Source: Corythucha ciliata
Taxonomy: Eukaryota > Arthropoda > Insecta > Hemiptera > Tingidae
Direction: 5' to 3'
Assembly: GCA_038030265.1 (NCBI GenBank)
Contig: CM075937.1
Location: 9,920,001 to 9,984,000 of the forward strand
DNA: 64,000 bases
Positions within the stretch are counted from its first letter, which is position 1; every line of letters begins with the position of its first letter. Below the pieces are notes generated by a model, which was given only the letters and a program-made list of their open reading frames with translations, did not search any database and was not told the origin of the DNA. Both the position numbers and the translations under genes were made by a program. This document shows, piece by piece, positions 23,101 to 35,859 of this stretch.

Positions 23101-25125
23101 GATCGTGTTTTCATGAGTTTTGGTAACCAAGCTGTCATTGAAAAATGTGTTACTTCCTCATTTTGGGGGGTTTTCTCATTTTAAGCCGCTAGACAGCGAT
23201 TTTTTTTTTAATTATCAACGAATTTGCGTTCTCTCCCAAGCATATATCAGCGAATTAGCATTTTTTCTCAATTTTTGCCGCGAAATAGCGATTTTTCTCA
23301 GTTTTAGATACGAATTATTTCACAATTTCAAACACGAATTATCGCTTTTTCTCAATATTAGCCGTGAATTATAACTTTAACTCGATGTCAGCCGTGAATA
23401 GTCGGTTTTTTTCTCAATTGTATCTGTGGATTAGCCCTTTTCTTTAACTTGAATCGTGAATTAGCGCTTTTTCCAGTGTTCAGTCATTTGGATTAGCGCT
23501 TTTTCTCAATTTCATTCGCTAACTAGCGGGTTTTTTCAAGTTCAAGTAAGGTTAATCACTTTATTTCAATTTTAGCCTGGAATTAGCAGTTTTTCTCAGT
23601 TTCAGCCGCGTATTTAGCGGGTTTTCTCAAATATATCAGAGTATTAGCGTTCTCTCTCAAATATATCCACGAATTAGCGTTTTTCTCATCAAATATTTCA
23701 CGATTTCAGCCGCGAATTATCGGTTTCGTCTCAATGTTTGCCGCGAACTAATGCTTTTACCTAATGTCAGGCGCGAATTGGCGAGTTTTCCGACATTTAT
23801 CAGCGAGTTAGCGAAGTTTATTCAATTTTAGCAGGGCGTTAGCACTTTTTTCACTGTTCAGCCGTTTGAATCAGCGCCTTTCCTCAATTTCATTCGCTAA
23901 CTAGCGGGTTTTTCTCGAGTTCAAGTGTGAATAATCGCTTTATTTCAAATTTAGCCTGGAATCAGCAGTTTTTCTCAGTTTGAGCCGCGTATAGCGAGTT
24001 TTCTCAAATATATCCACGAATTAGCGTTGTTCTCATCGAATATTTCATCAGTTGCGAATTATCGCTTTTACTCAATGTTTGCCGCGAACTAATGCTTTTA
24101 CCTTATGTCAGGCGCGAATCGGCGAGTTGTCTGGCATTTATCAGAGAATTAGCGAAGTTTATTCAATTTTAGCAAGGCGTTAGCACTTTTTACCTTAATT
24201 TAGTCGTGAATTAGTGCTTTTTTGCACTGACTATCCATTTTAGTGTAGCGCTTTTTCTCAATTTTAGTTGTGAATTAGAGGCTTCTCTCAATTTAAGCCG
24301 CTAGCTAGAGGGGTTTCTCAAATACATCACCGAATTAGCGTTTTCTCTGAACTTTATCCGCGAATTAGCGTTTTTTTCATAATTTCAGCCGCGAATTATC
24401 GCTTTTACTCAATGTGTGCAGTGAATTGGTGAGTTTCCTGACACTTATCGGTGAATTACAAGTTGTTTTTGATTTTGTTTTTTCTCAATTTTAGCAGGGC
24501 ATTAGCACTTTTTTCAATTTAGTCGCTTATTATCGTTTTTTTGCACAGATCAGCCATTTTTGAATTAGCGCTTTTTCTCAATTTTGGACGCGAATTACCA
24601 ATTTCACCATTGAATCCTCGAATTATCAATTTCAGCCGTGAATTTGAGGATTTCATCAAATTTTACCCACGAACGGCATTGAATGGCGTTTTCCATTGAA
24701 TGCAATACACTCGTGTGGTGTAAGTTTGGCCACCCGTCCTCTCTGAATTGCACTACACTTGTGTAGTGTGTCGAATATGGAAAGCACTATTACACCAATT
24801 TAAATGCGAACGAGCATTTTAATCTTAGTTTTAGCCGGAAATTAACGGGCATTCTCATATTATGAATGAGAATTAGCGCTTATTCTCTATTTTAGCCGTG
24901 ATATAGCAATTTTTTCATTTTTAGCCGCGAATAAATGATTTTTTCTCTTCTTTTTCCAAATGAATTAGCACTTTTTCACTACTTTAGCCGAATATTAGGG
25001 CTTTTTTAAAACTTTACTAGAAACTTGGGGACTGATTTATCTCGCTTTGATGTGTTTTTCTTAATTAAATAGCGGCAAATGAGCGCTTGTTTTCAATATT
25101 AGCCGCGAATCAACGGTTAAAAAAA
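23101..25125 (+). repeat. 30-bp degenerate satellite, plus
   Basis: A long block with strong unit periodicity. At 24690-24775 it contains two short near-palindromes with CACTCGTGTGGTG and CACTACACTTGTGTAGTG. A T-run and purine tract end the block near 25140. Confidence 0.85.
23473..24530 (+). repeat. Higher-order repeat of about 350-370 bp within the satellite
   Basis: A series of about 12 distinct 30-bp variants is itself repeated. The ordered words CATTCGCTAACTAGCGGG, TTTAGCCTGGAAT, TATATCCACGAATTAGCG, TTTGCCGCGAACTAATGC and TTTATTCAATTTTAGCA occur at 23473-23845 and again in the same order at 23846-24190. A more diverged third copy lies at about 24210-24530. A partial fourth copy begins near 22545. 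This shows block duplication after the monomers had already diverged. Confidence 0.8.
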
Positions 25126-25139
25126 ACCAATAAAATTCC

Positions 25140-25570
25140 TTTTTTTTTTTTCTTTCTTTAAGTTTTTGGGGCCTCGCCTCTGAACGTACGGCGGGTCCGG
25201 AGCTTCTCGCGGGTTCTGCTCTTCAGAAAGCGAAGTTCACGGGATTTGCTCACTCAAAAATTCAATTTCGTGAGGAGTTAAAGTCTTGAAAAATAATTTC
25301 CGTGAATTTGACTAGGAGTAAAACCAATTACACCCGGTTTGGATATTTTAATAAACCAATTTCGTGGTGTTCAGTCACTGGCAGATTGAATTTCACTGAC
25401 ATTATTAATAGAAAATTCGAATTTTGAGTGCTTAGCTGGTTTAAAAAGTCAATTTTTGTGGGTTTAGGTGGACGAAAATCAATGTTGTTGGGCATCAACC
25501 TTGAATAAACCAATTTTATGGGTCTGACTGTATAAAACAAATGAACTTTCGCGGATTTGACTGTTCCAGA
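25140..25570 (+). repeat. Second degenerate repeat family (CAATTTCGTGGATTTGACTG type)
   Basis: About ten loose units, each with AAACCAATTT followed by CGTGG or ATGGG and a TTTGACTG-like end, at roughly 30-40 bp. A pyrimidine run and a GC-rich segment (25140-25215) precede them. Similar units lie at 11110-11400. Confidence 0.55.
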
Positions 25571-28380
25571 AAGCATCATGCCGCCCCCCCAAAGATTCAG
25601 CCTCAGAGGACGTTTTGTCAGGCCAACGCAGATTCCATTCATCCCTTTTCGTTTGGGGAAGAACAATCGGGGGTGATACCCCCCGCCGTTTAGTCTTCTA
25701 GGGCTGCGAGGAAATGAGAGAGGGCTGAAATGAGAGTGCGAGAGTGACAGTGAAAAGAAATTATTTTAGGGGAAAACAATATTGACAAATTGGGTTTCTT
25801 AAGGGATTCACACACTTGAACATTAAACAACAATCAATTCTTTTTGAAAAATGAGAAAAGCTTGCACCTGGAAAGTCGTAATAAGGGGAGGGTCGTGCGA
25901 TATGGGTCATTATCGTCAATATTCGATACGGAATGGTGTGGATATAACGTCTTTCCATTTTTTCCAAACATTAAATTACCAAGTTTTCAGCTTGTGAAAT
26001 CCTCTCCCTTCTCTCTCACTCACTCACTCTCTCTTTCACCCCCTTAAGAAGGTTTCAGAGATCTGCCAACCCCTCCCCTCACCTTACCATCCGTTTCCTG
26101 TTAGATTTATATCCGCCATCACCAGTCCCCTCGCTATAAATATCTATAATTTCTGAATTCACCGATTTTTTTCCATCCCCTGCAACTTTTCGAGACGTTT
26201 TTACAAATGAATTTCTGCACCGGCAATAATTCAAACGTTTTTTTTTTTCTTTTTCTTGAATGGAAAAAAAGGAAAACAACCATTAGCGTTTTTCCTTTAA
26301 GTACCAAACAGAAATCTTGGACCTAAGGGACATCAAATATATTATTTAAGTGTCATAACAAAAGGATGCAAGGGATGTGTAAGATTTTCACGAGACCGCC
26401 ATACCTTTTTCACGCCTTCAACCCACTTTTCCCCTTCTTTTTTTTTTGTGTGTGTGCGTGTGTTCTCTTACACTTTTCCCACACCACCCCCAATGCCCTC
26501 ACTCATATCCTTTTATCCACGAGTTGTTTCACATCAACTATATATCGTGCACACGCCTCTTTTCTACTTTACCCCTTCCCAACCACCACCACCCCTATAG
26601 GTTTGACTTTCACCCCCAAAACCCCCTTCTGTTCATCTTCCACTCCACCGAAACTTTCTTTACACACCCGCCCCCGTCACTCTTTTTTCTTCTTTTTTTG
26701 GATCGATGTGGCGCTTGTTCGCTTAACGCACCTTTTCGCCTTTTTTTTTTCCTTTCTTTTTATCTTCAGGGCGCAAGGCGAAGGTATTGAACCGGAATTC
26801 AGAGAGCCACCCACCTCTTTTCTTTTTTTTTTTTTTTTTTCTTCCCTGTACCTTCATCCCTCCCGGTTTTTATCCGCCTTCGATGTACCACCGAAAACTC
26901 TTCTTAATTCCCTTCCAGCACCCCTTTCTTTCTTATCTCTTCCGCCTTTCCGCCCCCCCCCCAATTTTTTTTTATTTATGCAGTAACCCGGCTTTTAACA
27001 GGCTTATAACAAAACAGATAATTAAATGGAAATTGCGTTTTAATTACGGTGGCATCGGAATTATTACCATCAATGGGTATATAAGGAAGGAAATTTGACG
27101 AGGAGATGGGTATGAAAAGCGGTAGTGAGCAATTAGAGTTATCCCCATCACAAATTAAGGAAGCAACAGGTTTTTTTTTTACGGTTCGAACTTCATGAAA
27201 AATCCATTCTCCCAACCCACTCATCATTTTCCTTTTTATTATCCCTTTTTTTTTCTCTCCTATTTAACTAAGGTCTAATTTAAATATTTAAAAAAAGGAA
27301 AAAAAAGTAAAGTGGAGGAAAGTCAGACATTAGAAAAAGTGGTGGTGGTTGAGAGGGGGGCGTGATTTTGGGACAAAAGGGAAGAATTCGTGTGGAAGGT
27401 CAAGATTTCTCTCCCTCTGTTGATTACTAAGGTAAGGAGGTCATTAGAACCCCCCTCCCCCATTAAAAGTTTTTTTTTTTTTTTTAAAGGGAAGTTTTCC
27501 TATTTTTCTCTTCTTCTCTGGGTCGATATCCTCAGCGACGGACCCTTCATTACTCAACAGGTCGCTTCACTTATTAACTCAGTTCAACCCTCTTTTGCAT
27601 AATTCAATCCTCATCCCTTTTCTACACCGCCCAGTCACAGCATCGCGCCTCCACAGTGAGCAACATCGTTGCTTTGTTTACACTTTGGAGAGAGAGTGAT
27701 AGAGAGAGAGCGATATATCAAATGCGAAAGTTTTTTCGCGCAATTAAAAGGGACACCATCCTATAAGACGTGCTGGCTTTTGCGCCCAAGTTAACTTTGT
27801 TAATTCGAGTATTTAACATGAAAATACACAGCCTCGTACGGGGAGCGATTTCCAGCAATTTAACTCGAGACTTTGTTTTGTAACTCTATATAGACCCACA
27901 CGCGAGAAAGATTCCAGGTTTGTAGGCATCCACTGAAGGAGAAATTTAAACTCCTAAATGCCTCCTGAGTGCATAAAAGAGCGTTGACTGATTCAACCAC
28001 CATAGTGACGGTAGACAGAGGGGGGGGGGGGTTGAAAATCTCTCACCTGCGTGGAATTCTGCACTGGTGATATAGGTCAGGCGTTATGCTCATTCAGACG
28101 ATTTGTGTTTTTCTATACACGGTAATCGATAAGTTGGTACAACACGGGGACATGGTTGTGAAAAACCGGAGGCGCGGTCAAGGCTTACAAACTATGTGGT
28201 GAGGGGAGGGAGGTACTACGGCGCTATAATCGCGTCATTTACGGGAAATATAAGGTCAGTGGGATAAAGGGAATCTGGGTCCTTTATATCACCGGGCCCG
28301 GGGCCTTTAATTGGAGCCAGGATTTCAGAAAAAGGAGAAAAAAAGAGAAAAAGAACAGCTATAATGAGGTTCAAGCTCTG
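25571..28380. other. Pyrimidine- and purine-tract region without a supported gene
   Basis: The long open frames around 26366-27098 are products of poly-T/C tracts and read as Phe/Pro/Leu-rich peptides with no domain. (CT)n lies near 26008-26033, a T-run near 26826-26840, another near 27471-27485, and poly-G near 28021-28031. No coding or RNA gene is supported. Confidence 0.5.
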
Positions 28381-29790
28381 CTGTGGTTGGAGCTCACCTG
28401 CGGTTACAGCTTTTTGGTACTGGAGCTTTGCTTTGGTTGAACCATTGCTGTGGTAAGATCATTACTGTGGTTAGACCATTAGCCGTAAATGGACCATAGC
28501 CGTGGCTGGGCCATAGCTGTGGCTGTGGCTGTGGTTGGATCTTTCTTGTGGTCGGACATTTGCTGTGTTTGGACCTTTGCTGAAGTTCGAGTAAAATGTC
28601 AACTGTAAAGTTCCAACCACAGCAAAGGTCCAACCACAGCAAAGGTCCAACCACAGCGAAGGGTCCTACAACAGTCAAGGTCCAACCAAAACAAACGTTC
28701 AACCACAGCCAAGGTTTAATCGCAACTAACCACAGTAAAGGTCCAACCACAGAATAGGTCCAACCGCAGAATGGGTCAAACCACGGGAAAGTTCCAACCA
28801 CAGCAAAGGGTCCAACGACAGCGAAAGTCCAACCGCAGAAAAAGTCCAACCACAGTAAATGTCCAACCACAGTAAATGTCCAACCACAGCAAATGTCCAA
28901 CCACAGTAAATGTCCAACCACAGAAAAGGTCCAACCACAGAAAAGGTCCAACCACAGTAAATGTCCAACCACAGCAAAGGTCCAACCACATCAAAGGTCC
29001 AACCGCAGAATCGGTCCAACCACAGCAAAGGTCCAACCGCAGAATAGGTCCAACCACAGAAAAGTTCCAACCACAGCAAAGGGTCCAACGACAGCGAAAG
29101 TCCAACCACAGAAAAGGTCCAACCACAGTAAATGTCCAACCACAGCAAAGGTCCAACCACAGCAAAGGGTCCAACCACAGCAAAAGTCCAACCACAGAAA
29201 AGGTCCAACTACAGAATCGGTCCAACCACAGCAAAGGTCCAACCGCAGAAAAGATCCAACCACAGAAAAGTTCCAACCACAGCAAAGGGTCCAACGACAA
29301 CGAAAGTCCAACCACAGAAAAGGTCCAACCACAGTAAATGTCCAACCACAGCAAAGGTCCAACCACAGCAAAGGTCCAACCGCAGAATAGGTCCAACCAC
29401 AGAAAAGTTCCAACCACAGCAAAGGGTCCAACGACAGCGAAAGTCCAACCACAGCAAAGGGTCCAACGACAACGAAAGTCCAACCACAGAAAAGGTCCAA
29501 CCACAGTAAATGTCCAACCACAGAAAAGGTCCAACAACAGTAAAGGTCCAACCACAGTTATAACCTCTAACCACAGAAAAATGTCCAACCTCAGCAACGC
29601 CCCGATCGTTTTACTGTGGTTTGGACCACGATGCTGTGGTTGGGACATTGCTGTGGTTGAATGGTCGAACATTGGTTAGATGTTGTTGCAGCTGGAACTT
29701 CGTTGTCATTTTTGATCATTGCTGTGGTTGGACTTTTTCAGTGGTTGAGCCTGATTGGGGCATTTTTTATGGTTGGACCTGTACTGTGTT
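28381..29790. repeat. 17-bp array (GGTCCAACCACAGCAAA) flanked by inverted copies
   Basis: About 57 plus-oriented units run from about 28600 to 29590, much better conserved than the other arrays. The core TCCAACCACAG is nearly constant, while the last four or five bases vary among CAAA, TAAAT, AAAA and AATA. Both flanks, about 28381-28575 and 29610-29790, hold looser units in the opposite orientation (GCTGTGGTTGGACC). The layout is therefore minus, plus, minus. Since 17 x 3 = 51, every frame repeats with a 17-residue period and stays open on both strands, so the long predicted peptides here are artefacts. Single copies of the unit also occur at 35548-35580 and 58583-58600. Confidence 0.9.
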
Positions 29791-30190
29791 CATAACCCGG
29801 TCCTCTACGTGTCGGGCCATCTCACGTCACACGGGAAAAGGGTCGCATTCATAGACCTAACCCAATGATCCCACCCACGTACAAATCTCAAAGCGAGTTT
29901 TAGAGTTTGGTTATGGTTGGATGCAGGTTTGTGGAGAGAGATCGAGGAAAGCACTGGCTCTGGACATTGGAGCTAAGAAGCTAAACTGTGAAATTTGGTA
30001 TTTTAACTGACTCAAGCCACAAATTGTTTTCTATAAATCCTTCGAATTGAGCTTTGAATGGTCAAAATCCGTGAATTTTGGCTTTTGGGCGGCGAGACAA
30101 GCTTCAAAGTTTGGCCATCCCACAGAATTGTGGTTCAGCGACGTGTATTCAGCCCAGAATCTTCCAAATAAAACTCCAAAAAACGAAATC
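29791..30190. other. Degenerate AT-rich sequence, no gene
   Basis: Loose repeats of the GTGAATTTTGGC and CAAAGTTTGGCC type follow the 17-bp array. No coding frame. Confidence 0.4.
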
Positions 30191-32345
30191 TTTCACGAAG
30201 GTCAATTTTAGCTCCCTATTAGCTCCAATTTAGTTGCGAATTAGCACTTTTTCTCAATTTGAGATGAAAATTAACGGTTTTCTCTATCTTAGGCGCAAAT
30301 TGGGGCTTTTTCTGAATTTCAGCCTCAATTAGCGATTGGTTGTAATTTAGCCATGAATTTGCTCTCAAATTATCGTTTTTCACAATTTTAACAGCAAATT
30401 AGCGATTTTATTTACTTTCAACCACCAAGTTCCTTCCCGATGCCACAAATGGGTGTTTACTCAATTTTAGCTGCGATTACAGGGGCAAGGACGGGCAGCT
30501 GCCGGCATCCATGTTCGCGATTTGTCTCATTGTAGTCGTGAATTAGATTGTCAATGTGAATTACATTGCTAATTAGATCAAATTTAACGCACGTTTAGCA
30601 GTGAGTTAGCACATTTTCTCAATTTGAGATGAAAAATTGGCGTTTTAATGAATTTTAGCTGCGCTAGTTTGTAATTTGATTAATGCTAGCCAAAAAATTG
30701 CCGGATTTTTTGCACATTTTAGCACCACATTAGCAATTTTTGCCCTTTTAGCAACTGAACGCCACTGTTATCCAGAATTAACGCTTTTTCTTAATTTTAG
30801 CAGTGAAGTAGACGTGTTTATCCCGTGAATTCTCGATTTTGACTCCAAATTAGCTCATTTTTAGCAGCGAATAAGCACTTTCTCTCAATTTGAGCTGGAA
30901 AATTACCGTTTTTCGTAATTTCAGCAGCGATAATTATTGATTTTCTCCTTTACTCTCAACAACGAGGCTTCTTCCAGACACCACAAGATGGGCGTTTACT
31001 CAAATTTTAGCAGCGATTACATCGGATACTGGAAATCTCGCGCACTTTGTGGTTATCCAGACCCAAATTTTTGCAATTTCGTTGATTTTGAACTCAGATG
31101 TGACGTTATATCGTAGTAGAGCGATGTGGCTGGCTTGCCCGGTAGTTCTTAATTTTAGCCGCTGATTACCGCCCTTTCTCCTTTTTATCCTTCAAGAAGT
31201 GGCCCGCCCTTCTACATTGGTAAATTATCATTTTTAACGTTGAATTTTGGCACTCCTGCGATTTTTGTGCAAATGAAAAATGCTCAAATTCGCGCCTCCT
31301 CGGTGGCGGCTAACACCAAAAGTTGAAAATTAAATTGAGATAAGTGGCTAATTCACGGCTGAAATTATTGAGAAAAATAACTGATTCACGGACAGAAGTG
31401 AGAAAAAGTGCTAAATCACGGACAAAATTCAAGAAAAGTACGCGCTTACGCGCGACGTAGATCGTTACTTCACGGCTAAAATTGAGAAAAATCTCTAAAT
31501 TCGCGGATAAAGTGTAAAAAATAATAATTTGCCTACGTTTAAAATTACGAAACACGCTAATTCGCGGATAAAATAGCGAAATATCGATAATTCACCGATG
31601 GTTTTGAGAAAAAGCGCTAATTAGCGGCTGAAATCAGGAAAAACACGAATCCACCGCGTAATTCACGGCTAAAATGATAAAAAAAATCGCGATTTCGCGG
31701 CTAAAATGGCTAGAAATCGTTATTTCACCGATAAAATTGAAAAAAAAAGCGCTGACGTGTGGAAAAAAAACGGTAATTCGCTGTTAAAAATGGAGAAAAC
31801 ACACATTGCGGCTTTTGAAGGTATAACTTCGTGGCTGATGCAAGTGAAACAAATCGCTAATCCACGGCTTAATGATGATAATGCGCTAATTCGCGGATGA
31901 AATTCAGAAAAAGCGTTTACTCGCAGTATTCGCAGAGAAAATTGAGGGAAACAATAAACTTTCATTGATAGCTCGCTAGGAGGCTAAAATTCGGTGAATT
32001 GCTTGAATTCACGGCTGAATTCAAGAAAAATGGTTAATTTATTTGGGGTTAAATTTAGAACATTTGATATTTCACACTCAAATAAATTTAGTAAATGGCA
32101 ATTCGTGGTTTCCGGAGACAACTTTGTGGCTAAAATTAGAAAATAAAACGCTAATTTACGGGTAAAATCGCTTATTAGCGGCTCAAAGCGGGAAAAACAC
32201 AAATTCATTGCAAGAAAAATCGCTATTTTACAGCAAAAAAGGTGATACATCGCTAATTCACGGCTAGAATAGAGACAAATCGATAATTCACCGATCAAAT
32301 AGTGATGAGGTGGCGAAGTGGGGGGGGGGGGAACGCTAATCCGCG
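30191..32345. repeat. 30-bp degenerate satellite, plus then minus
   Basis: Plus-oriented units run to about 31060 and minus-oriented units from about 31330 to 32345, with a junction of unassigned sequence between (31060-31330). Two related segments containing GATTAC and GGGCGTTTACTCAA words (30450 and 30990) are about 540 bp apart, again suggesting block copying. A GAAGGCAACTTG module ends the block at about 32352. Confidence 0.8.
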
Positions 32346-35300
32346 GCTCCCGAAGGCAACTTGAAGGAGGCGTTGGTGAAAGATTCTGAGGCGGGCACTG
32401 CGCAATGAGCTGCCCCAGGGCACACTTTTGTGCAAATGGAAAACGCTATTCTAACAGTATAATAGCGTTGAGGGTTTTTTTTATCTGGATGTTTTTTATG
32501 GAACTCTTAGGTCCAAGTTGCCGGTGTTTGGGGTGGACCCCGGTAGTTTCCTGAAAAATCGACTGCTGAACGGCTGTGTTTGAGCCGTTTTTAACGAACG
32601 TCTCCACAGTCTTGAAGGTTTTAGCAGCCCTTTTTGGAACGAACTCTCGAGGGCCCTCACTCTCACCCCTTTTGTCATTTGAATATCAACCCTTTTTTCG
32701 ACTAAGCAATTTTTTATCATTCAATCTCTCCCTCCCCCATCCTCCTCCTTCATCACAGTCTGTGCCCTACGGTCCATCTTTTCTCACTACTTAAATTCCC
32801 TATTTATATTCTAAAGAAAAAAAAAACTCTCTCACCCCCACCCCTCCAACCCCACTACTGCCACACCATCACCAACCAGCCTTTGAATTGACCCTTTCGG
32901 ACTCACGGTTGAAAAATTGAGGCTTCCCTTAAATGTTTCACGCATCCTTTTCATCTAGGTTATCTCTCCCCCCCCCTCTTCTCTCACCACTTTACCTACA
33001 CCTTTAACCACTTCGATCTCGAGAGTATTCTTCTCGCTTCTTTTCAAACTTTAGAGCTCCAGGCCATCCACTGGGTATGGTTGTGGTCCGTATGGTGGTG
33101 ATGGTCGGGGGGGGGGGGAGAAGATATAAAAGGGATGGTTTCAAAAGTTAAAAAAAAAGGAGTGAGGATGAGTTCAAGCTGAAAGGGACTCGTAGTTGAA
33201 GGAAAAGCCTAGAAATCCCTACCACCACCACCCGTCCTACCGTGGAAGTGACAGCGAATAAGCAACTTTTTTAACTACTTTCTAAAAAACCTCGCCGCTA
33301 AAATTTTTTTTTAATAATAAAAAAGTTATTTATCGCGGTAAACTCTTCTTTTTTTTCTCTCGGAAAGATTGAAAAAGAAGAAAAAATGTCCGCATTTTTC
33401 CCTCTAATTCCAAGACTTTTTTACGGAGGAAAAGAAAGGAAAAACGGATCATAAACAACTCACTCATTATTCCAAGGGCGCTTTAAAACGTGAATGAAAC
33501 TTGTGGGAAGGTCGGTTGGAGTATATCGATTTCAATTTAAAGTGTCTCGGACAAGATGTTTTGATGAGGTGCGACCACCAAATGGGGTAGTAGTAGCGGT
33601 GATGGTGGTGGGGGGTATTGTTTGTGAAAAGGGGCGGGAGGGCATGAAGTTGACAATTAAAAGGCAGGTATATAGGAAGTTGTACGTGTATGTTATACGT
33701 CCGCTTCAAGAAAGGGTTCCCCTGGTCCCCCCCTCCCTACCATACTGCAAACTACTCGTCATCATACTCAACCCTAAAGTTTAAAAGGTGTGTGTATTGA
33801 CTTAAACCGAAGCGCATGCCCTAACTTCGATCTCAAAAACCCCCCCGACCATTCACCGACACCGCCACTACCACGTGTGCTTTTTCTTCTTCGTCCTCGT
33901 CTTTTTCGTTTTCTTCTTCGTCTTCATCTTGCTCTTCCTCCCTTTTCCCGGAGTGCTAAGGAAAAGGAGAAAAAAAAGGGGGAGAAAAGGTTCATCCCCT
34001 TATTTTCTTCGCCCGCTTTTTCCATTCCTACTTTTGCCCATCCCTCCACCACCCTTTCCAAACGGCAGAAATTCTAATATTCAGAAAATCATCTTATAGT
34101 CTTTCACTTTTTTTCGCCCAAACTTCCTAGAAACATCCCCCGGTAACGTTATACTTTAATCAAATTTTACGTTCACCTCCCCCCCCCCTTCCACCAAATC
34201 CTTGTCGTTTTTCGTTTCCCTTTCAATTTCAATGGGATAAAAAAAAGGGGGGAGGGGAGCGAGAGAGTGAGGTGCTTGAAGAGGGTTGTTTATTTGTCGT
34301 AATAAGAATACCCCTGGCGTTGGGAAGAGCATCCTCTTGAAGAAGAAAAACCGTTCGTGCCTTATGACGTCTTATTTCCCTTAAACCCATTTAATAAGTA
34401 TAACAAGTAAAATAAGCGTATTATAAAGCTTCTTCGAATTCGCCCCTCACCGCCCCTTTCAACACTTTACGGTTGTCTTCTTTTTAAAATGTTTCTTTTA
34501 AGTCAAGTTGTACTTTTGTAAGGAGTTTAAAACTGTAATTTTTGTATGAAGGTTAAAGGGTTGAATTAGATCTTTTAATAAGCAGGGAAAGAGGGAAAGA
34601 GATCATCAGTGTACTACTACGTCGTCATCAACAAGGAATTATCCCACCCCACCTTCTCCTAAGCCTTTTCTACGTCACGACTTTCAATCCCTTCCCCCAC
34701 TCCATCAATCCCCACCCCCCCAACGATACCAATCCCCACCACTCTTCTTTTCCCATTCAGACAAATTGCCCTGAAACAAAAGGGAAGCCCGTAATACCGG
34801 TATTAGAACCCCCGAGGATGATAGCCTCCGAGACCCCCGAGAGAAAATGAGATTCCCCCGGAGCACATGTTTCCATAAATTAGGTGGCCGTAACTCTCAC
34901 TCATTCTATCATTCTCTCTCTCTCTCTCTTCTTCTTCTTCTTCTTCTTCGTCTTTTCCCTTTTCGCCTATAGGGCCAAAGCACCTCCGCCTTTAACCCCG
35001 TAGTCCCATCATTCTTCCGATTCTCCTTTTTACATCCCTCCCCTCACCACCGCCCTACTAACACCACTCTACGACTTATACTCTTTTCGCTTCGTTGAAT
35101 GCAGAAAAAAAAAAACGAAGAAGTTGGATTTAGGATGGTGTGAGAGAGTGAGTATGACTGTAAGGGTGGTTGTGAGGGGAGGGGGGAGAAGGAGACGATA
35201 GAGAAAAAGCCAACAAGGAAGACAAGTGAACCCCCCACCCCCACCATCACACTCTTCACCTAATGAAATTCTCTGTTCTAACTTAATTGGTTTTTTAGAA

Positions 35301-35540
35301 AGAACATGTATACCTTATATACCTTAAAAGAATAGGAAGGGAGATGATTCTAAATCAGTCGACAGAGATTTATTTAACTTCGATTACTTTTATGATGGGG
35401 AGGGGAGGGCGGTATTGCCGTGATTTGCTGTTAGGGCGCGTTGGTGACGGTGTGGTGTCTGTTTTCGAAGGCCCCAGAGTGATGAGGGCGAGTTTGAGAT
35501 TGAGTGCAGAACACCGCTCTTTCAACTAAAAAGGCCCACA
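32346..35540. other. Low-complexity stretch without a supported gene
   Basis: Contains poly-G (33108-33118), pyrimidine tracts, (TC)n then (TTC)n near 34915-34950, and C-runs near 34180. A GATATAAAAGGG word lies near 33122. Frames are short and tract-driven. Nothing recognisable on either strand. Confidence 0.5.
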
Positions 35541-35799
35541 AATAGCTTCAAACCACAGTGAAAGGGTCCAACCACAAAAAAAAACGCTCCAAGATGGCAC
35601 TGGCGGACCTATGCGAATCCGGGGCCCAGGCCCCTAAAAGTCTCTAACTATACATAAAAACCTCTATTGGTAACCTCTAAGGCCTTTTCCATATATTGTA
35701 GGCAAATTACCCCTATTTCCACAACCTATCCGCTAAACAGCCCTTATGCCAAGTTTAAACCGCGAATTTCTCCATTTTAGCCGCGAATGAGTGCTTTTT
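35541..35799. other. Stray 17-bp unit, hAT-like terminus, then satellite
   Basis: Positions 35548-35580 carry two units of the 17-bp array. At 35594 a CACTGGCGGACCTATGCG stretch followed by GGGGCCCAGGCCCC resembles the ends of non-autonomous hAT-type elements. Plus-oriented 30-bp satellite begins near 35750 and runs to the retrotransposon insertion site. Confidence 0.5.
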
Positions 35800-35802
35800 G
35801 TC

Positions 35803-35805
<3 letters not shown>

Positions 35806-35855
<50 letters not shown>
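35806..35855 (-). other. Poly(A) tail of the retrotransposon (seen as 50 T)
   Basis: An uninterrupted run of 50 T on the plus strand begins four bases past the ORF2 stop codon (35860-35862), so the element has virtually no 3' UTR. Such a long pure tail normally decays quickly, which argues for a relatively recent insertion despite the ORF lesions. Confidence 0.9.
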
Positions 35856-35857
<2 letters not shown>

Positions 35858-35859
35858 CG

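Noticed and set aside
23101..25125. CRISPR-like regular repeats
   Set aside because: Units are diverged and abut head to tail without unique spacers; the genome is eukaryotic.
26366..27098. Phe/Pro/Leu-rich frames
   Set aside because: Produced by poly-T/C tracts; no domain, no splice structure.
28394..29679. Long open frames on both strands rich in repeated residues
   Set aside because: A 17-bp period gives a 17-residue repeat in every frame without stops; all six frames look open, so there is no coding evidence.
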